A stretch of 49,421 nucleotides of DNA from Mesotaenium endlicherianum (taxonomy: Eukaryota > Streptophyta > Zygnematophyceae > Zygnematales > Mesotaeniaceae). Within the stretch, counting starts at the first letter, position 1; each line of letters opens with the position of its first letter. The notes under the pieces are model-generated. The model was not told the origin of the DNA, searched no databases, and saw nothing but the letters and a program-made list of their open reading frames with translations. Shown one piece after another: positions 45,433 to 49,421 of the stretch. Location of the stretch: NCBI GenBank assembly GCA_009602735.1, contig WELA01012227.1, positions 419,002-468,422 on the forward strand. The letters run 5' to 3'. The position numbers and the translations under genes are program-made.

Positions 45433-47228
45433 TGTATTGGTCTTGGGCTTGTGTGGCACTCCCCCACGTGTTGGGCTTAGGCACTTACCCTGCATAGCAT
45501 GAGTTGCTCGTATTCATACATTTTTGCAGTGTGAAATTTAGGGTGTAGTGAATTGAGTCTCAAAGTAGTCATCATAGTCTATGGAATGAATATAAAAGAG
45601 GGCAAGCATGAGCTGTGCAGAATAAACTTATATGTATAGCCGGCTGGGTGGAACAAGCACAGTATGTGGCTCTTGGATGGGAGTGGTGGTTGAAAGTTTC
45701 CTGAATCAACACAATATTCTGAAGGACTCATACTTTTTTTGTGAAGTAGCTAGCAGATATAGTTCAATATTCATCTTGTGGCTCTAAGTTTGAGCAACAG
45801 TATTGCCACTAGGAGTGAAAAACTACGAAGCAGTTACAATTAAACAATTTACAACTGTCGTAAAATGTGCAGACGGGCCATTATACGTGATTACTGTTAC
45901 AAGTCAATTTTACGTACCCACGGCTAAGGAATCCACCTCTACGGAACTATTCAGGGTTGTGTTGTTGCTCTCTTTTACACAGCCTGCTCTCTTTCCTGCC
46001 TCTAGGTTACCTCCTGGACCATATTTAGATGTTGGGCCAGTGAGGATTTTTGAAACTACGTTATGTATGGTGCGCCCTCATCCCTAATTCGCGGTGCACA
46101 GATGTTTTGCCTTCAGCTATGATATGTCTTCACGTCTTCCAAATACAGTGCTTTCAGAAAGTTCGGCAAGCAACAAGTTGCTTTCGGACAGTATACAGAA
46201 GAAAGACCAATCGACCAATGTCAATGGCACCAAGAAGGAACCTCATACATTACACATACCGCTCAGCATGATGCCATTTAGAACAAAGAGCAGTGGAAAT
46301 ATTTTATCAATACACATGAAGTTTATTATGTACTCCTTCATGTCAAGAGAAACATAACGCAGCAACAATACAACACAGAAGTGTGCTGCACACACGTGAT
46401 CAATGCAGCTGTCCATTTTTAACCACCACCTAGGGTTCACCTCAGAGGGTGTCTGCATGGTGCTCCTCGATGCATTATTATGGGTCAAGGTTTAGTTTCT
46501 AACAAACATCCAAGGGTCCGGCAAAATTTACTTTTCCAGACATTCAAAAAAGTTCCACCTGAGGCACCAAACTCGGATGCACATGGAAGCAACAGCGGTG
46601 GATTGGAAAGGGTTTGCTGAATCCAAACTTACTTGAAGGACATACATGCTGAGTACAAGTTCTGAACACTGATTATATGGCAGGGCTGCTCCACTTACAC
46701 CTCTACTAGTGAGTTTGATACACATGAATAATAGGAAGGACGAAGAGGCAAACCCCTACACTGTTGGGCAGAAAGGGATGATTGTGACAAATCCAGGTCG
46801 TCTGATTCACTCAACATGAGAGACCGGATTATCAGAACACTACTTATGAAAACCCCAACCGAATATCTACAGACGGGAAGGCTGCTACCAACTGCCACTT
46901 ACATGAGCCACCCCTACCAACTGCCACTCACATGACACACCCTTACAATGCCCATGTAGGCTTGAAATTAATACTGTTGAGCCTACATGAGAATATGAAG
47001 TGCTTCTTGTGAAGTGTGCCTCCCACATTTTGTTGTCAATAGCCCCTCCCAGCATGTTATGTGGAAAGCGTTTTGCCAGGAAAACCTCCAGCTCAAAATT
47101 ATAGGGCTAAAAAATCTATAGGTCCGACTAGATATGGTGAATTCTCCCTTGCTCTAGAGGGCAGAATCAAAATCCACATGTCGATCTGTTCCCTTCACAC
47201 GCAGAAAGCTTTCAAGGTACCAAAGAAG
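45433..47228. other. Convergent intergenic region, AT-rich
   Basis: Lies between the SET gene stop and the stop of the minus-strand B14.5a-like gene. No open frame carries a recognisable motif. Several short frames on both strands between 45800 and 46900 are judged to be chance. Confidence 0.5.
45621..45626 (+). terminator. Possible polyadenylation signal, SET gene
   Basis: AATAAA 189 bases after the SET gene stop codon, in AT-rich sequence. Position is suitable for a 3' UTR end. Confidence 0.35.
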
Positions 47229-47612
47229 CTACCGCTGATAACCTCCCCCTGGAGTATCATTGATATGATACTCTGGTCCAGAACTATAGTACCTGCCTGG
47301 AGTAGGTGGAAGATCCTCAACGACAGGGGGAGCTGCCTTTAAGTCCACAAACTCCTGTTGAGCATTCACATCAGCGCGTCGCCTGTCCCTATTGAAATAC
47401 TTGATATCGTACACATGTTCTGGCTCAGCATTTGGGATATACGCCCTCTCTGTGGGAGTTCCAGGGCAGTGAGGTCTGTATTCCTGTGCGTTCACCATAG
47501 AATCCAGATACTCAGGACTCGACAAAGGGCCAGTTATACGCCATGGCGGTTTAATATACTTCGACAGCTGCTCCAAAGTCTTAGTTACGATGTTCTTAGC
47601 TGAAGAAGCCAT
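47229..47612 (-). CDS. Complex I subunit B14.5a/NDUFA7-like
   Basis: Single-exon, 127-residue protein. It resembles the plant B14.5a (NDUFA7) accessory subunit of mitochondrial NADH dehydrogenase, a small matrix-side protein of the inner membrane complex. Visible features: KPPWRITGP-like opening (IKPPWRITGP, residues about 21-30), EYRPHCPGT, VYDIKYFNRDRRRAD (human NDUFA7 has a comparable YYCTRDGRR) and a GGGYQR C-terminus. The ATG at 47612 has A at -3 and G at +4, and there is no in-frame extension of note. The N-terminal 20 residues are hydroxylated and basic but short for a cleaved presequence. It is divergent from FCF1 with 658 bases between start codons. Assignment rests on remembered motifs, so a related small mitochondrial protein is the alternative. 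Confidence 0.7.
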   Translation of the reverse strand: MASSAKNIVTKTLEQLSKYIKPPWRITGPLSSPEYLDSMVNAQEYRPHCPGTPTERAYIPNAEPEHVYDIKYFNRDRRRADVNAQQEFVDLKAAPPVVEDLPPTPGRYYSSGPEYHINDTPGGGYQR

Positions 47613-48270
47613 CGTGTTGTAAAAAAGTTAAGCTTCTTCAGTGAGAGGAAGACACCCTTAACGCCTCACATGACCAGGATGGAGAAGTATATACATGGTC
47701 ACAAGGGGCGGGCAGACGTGCACCGAGTTTCCCAGCATGTTGTAACGGTAGGAACAGGAATGGTCGTGTTTTTTATTGCACCTATCAAAATATGTATGGA
47801 CATAAATTATACTAGTGAGTTAGCACATATATATCAATGTATATTTTCTAACAAAAACTGTTCTAAACTGGAAAAAGGAGCGTACTAAGAATGTCGTACG
47901 CCAAGGCGTACGACACGCGAGCGTGTTCAAGCGAAAAGTTGCATGCACATAGACTATCACTAGACCAGCACACAGCAGCACATAGACCCGACTGCAGTCC
48001 TGATTGAACGAGCACTGCAGAAGTTTAGCGGAGTCGCATCTTGCGGGCCCCTAGCGTGCACCTGTGATAGTGTGCCGATCGTAGTTGCATAGCGAGTGAT
48101 AGCCCGTTAACTATCTACATTTCGTTTTACATCGCTAGCAAAAATTTCTCATAGAAGGTCGGCTCTGCAACTGCTTTGTCTGCTGAGATATTATCGTAAC
48201 TCGGTTTTAAACCTGTGGCCATCAGTTTTAGTGTTTTTTTGGCATCCTTAGTTAATTAGTGTTTGGAGTC
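47613..48270. other. Shared upstream region, B14.5a-like gene and FCF1
   Basis: 658 bases between two divergent ATGs. AT-rich, with no coding signal. A near-perfect inverted repeat GTCGTACGCC...GGCGTACGAC sits at 47893-47912, which could be a regulatory hairpin or protein-binding palindrome. Confidence 0.5.
47893..47912. promoter_or_regulatory. 20-bp palindrome in divergent promoter
   Basis: GTCGTACGCC followed by AAGGCGTACGAC: two ten-base arms, GTCGTACGCC and GGCGTACGAC, are exact reverse complements separated by two A. Position 281 bases upstream of the minus-strand ATG and 358 upstream of the plus-strand ATG. Function is inferred only from symmetry and location; the listed span covers about the first 20 of 22 bases. 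Confidence 0.4.
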
Positions 48271-49421
48271 ATGGGTAAGATAAAGAAGACCCGAAAGTTT
48301 GCAGAAGTAAAGCGACTGCTAAATCCCAAAGATGCGCAAGAGTAAGCAAGATACGTTCTATACTTTTTCGCCCCTAAAGCTTGTCAATGGTACTATAAGA
48401 GTATGTGATATGAAAGGTTCGTGTCTAAGTAGGTTCAGGATCTGTGGACGTGGACAGGTATAAGAAGAATGTTCTGGACCCTAAGAAGCCGGAGCAGGAG
48501 AAGCTGCCGCGGAATATGTAAGTCATGGCAATAAAAGGATGCATGCTACTGGCCTTGAGCCCTGGCCATGCCACGTGAGCGCTACTAGATGCATCTTGGG
48601 GGGGGAGAGGGGCTTGGGCGGGGCTTTTGGGTGCTCACTGGGAGAGCTGGGGGTCAAGGGGATGGGGATGATCATCGACCAACAAAAAAATACTTCATAT
48701 GGACAGCCATTGACTGAGCTGAACTTAATTCTTCGAAGCTCCAGGTTGCAGGCGCACTCACGACAAGGGAGTGCCCCGAGCCAGCAAAAAGCATGATGAG
48801 CGTAGTAAGGAAGAGGGACACTCTTCTACACCACTAAGCCCTGGATTTTAAATGTGTCGAGGGTGCAAAGTTGTGAAGCCGTCAGGCCATGCCTCAGAGC
48901 ACTCCACTGATGCAGATCTGCCCGCCCCTTCCCCTCTCCCCCACCCCTTCCCATTGTGTGATGAGAGTTAGGGAGCGATGGTCAGTTATCAAGGGCACAG
49001 GGCTTAAGGGTGCCCTGGAAAGTTGGAAGCTGTGTACCCATCTCTGCGTTTCTCGATCGTGGCTTGGATGTTTGGGGAGGCTTGGAGGGGACACAAGCTG
49101 GGATGCGTGTGGGGGCAGCTGGCGTAATTATGCATACTGCTCCGCCTGCTATCAGGGCCCCAGCTTCGAGTGGCTCAGGGGCCCTCGGAGAACCGAACGT
49201 GTGTGCTGGGGCGACACCTGGCATCAGGCCTCGGCACTCTGAGAGTGCCTCTGTCCTGTGCCACACTGGCCATGGCTCTGGTCATGCTCAAAACGCGAGG
49301 GCTCGAGAATAGGTGCGAGGCTTGCCATGAGTGCGCACCTCTTAGATGCCGACAGGTGCAGCGTGCATGCGTTGGCCGAAGGGTATGGGGGCGGGGACCG
49401 GGGGGGGGAGAGGGCGAAGGG
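48271..49421 (+). CDS. FCF1: FCF1, SSU processome PIN-domain protein, 5' part
   Basis: FCF1/Utp24 is the nucleolar PIN-domain endonuclease acting in early pre-18S rRNA cleavage. Only the first two exons are seen: 48271-48341 (MGKIKKTRKFAEVKRLL, then NPKDAQ; donor gtaagc) and 48458-48517 (EYKKNVLDPKKPEQEKLPRN; donor gtaagt). Phases match, and the opening is nearly identical to the family start MGKxKKTRKF. The ATG has G at -3 and +4. The PIN domain, which should begin with an FFQYN-type segment, was not found between 48518 and the window end, so the remaining exons lie beyond 49421. The end coordinate here is the window edge, not a stop. In the rest of the window I see only intron-like, G-rich sequence. 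Confidence 0.85.

Noticed and set aside
45803..46357. Several 70-95 codon open frames on plus
   Set aside because: Overlapping frames without motifs in an AT-rich region between two stop codons of convergent genes.

Overview
This is a nuclear DNA window from an intron-rich, GC-rich eukaryote. The best guess is an alga or other member of the green lineage. The RAD51D, WDR6-family and complex I B14.5a-type proteins read like plant versions. Introns are many and often kilobase-sized, and are full of CA/TG, CGCA and CTG repeats. Some carry degenerate TTAGGG/CCCTAA-rich sequence. Two runs of N (10676-11403 and 35408-35499) and one isolated N (7825) show this is draft assembly. Nothing prokaryotic, no CRISPR array, no rRNA and no convincing tRNA was seen.
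Layout. An unidentified minus-strand exon lies at 495-772. RAD51D follows on plus (2144-8371, 9 exons). A repeat-bearing stretch and gap come next. A small two-exon minus gene (11810-12866) vaguely resembles the plant DUF1639 family. An F-box-like/leucine-rich-repeat protein is on plus (14467-16743, 2 exons). A very large WDR6/Trm734-type WD40 gene fills 18052-39019 on minus (19 exons, 2304 residues as assembled here). A SET-domain protein methyltransferase of the Rubisco-LSMT/SETD type is on plus (39738-45432, 9 exons seen, one probably missed). A complex I B14.5a/NDUFA7-like subunit is on minus (47229-47612). The 5' end of FCF1, an rRNA-processing factor, is on plus (48271 to the window end, incomplete).
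The genes strictly alternate in strand, giving four divergent head-to-head pairs. They do not form one pathway: DNA repair, tRNA modification (WDR6 with Trm7/FTSJ1), protein lysine methylation, respiration and ribosome biogenesis are all represented. Exon models were built by hand from reading-frame phase, splice dinucleotides and remembered family motifs; every junction given is phase-consistent. Four of 37 modelled introns need a GC donor.
The most unusual signals are: a dispersed imperfect palindrome GCCANNTGGC found over 25 times, in exons and introns, mostly between 18 and 44 kb; a WDR6 protein roughly twice the usual size, swollen by Ala/Gln/Glu/Gly inserts; and duplicated splice-acceptor segments in the SET gene.
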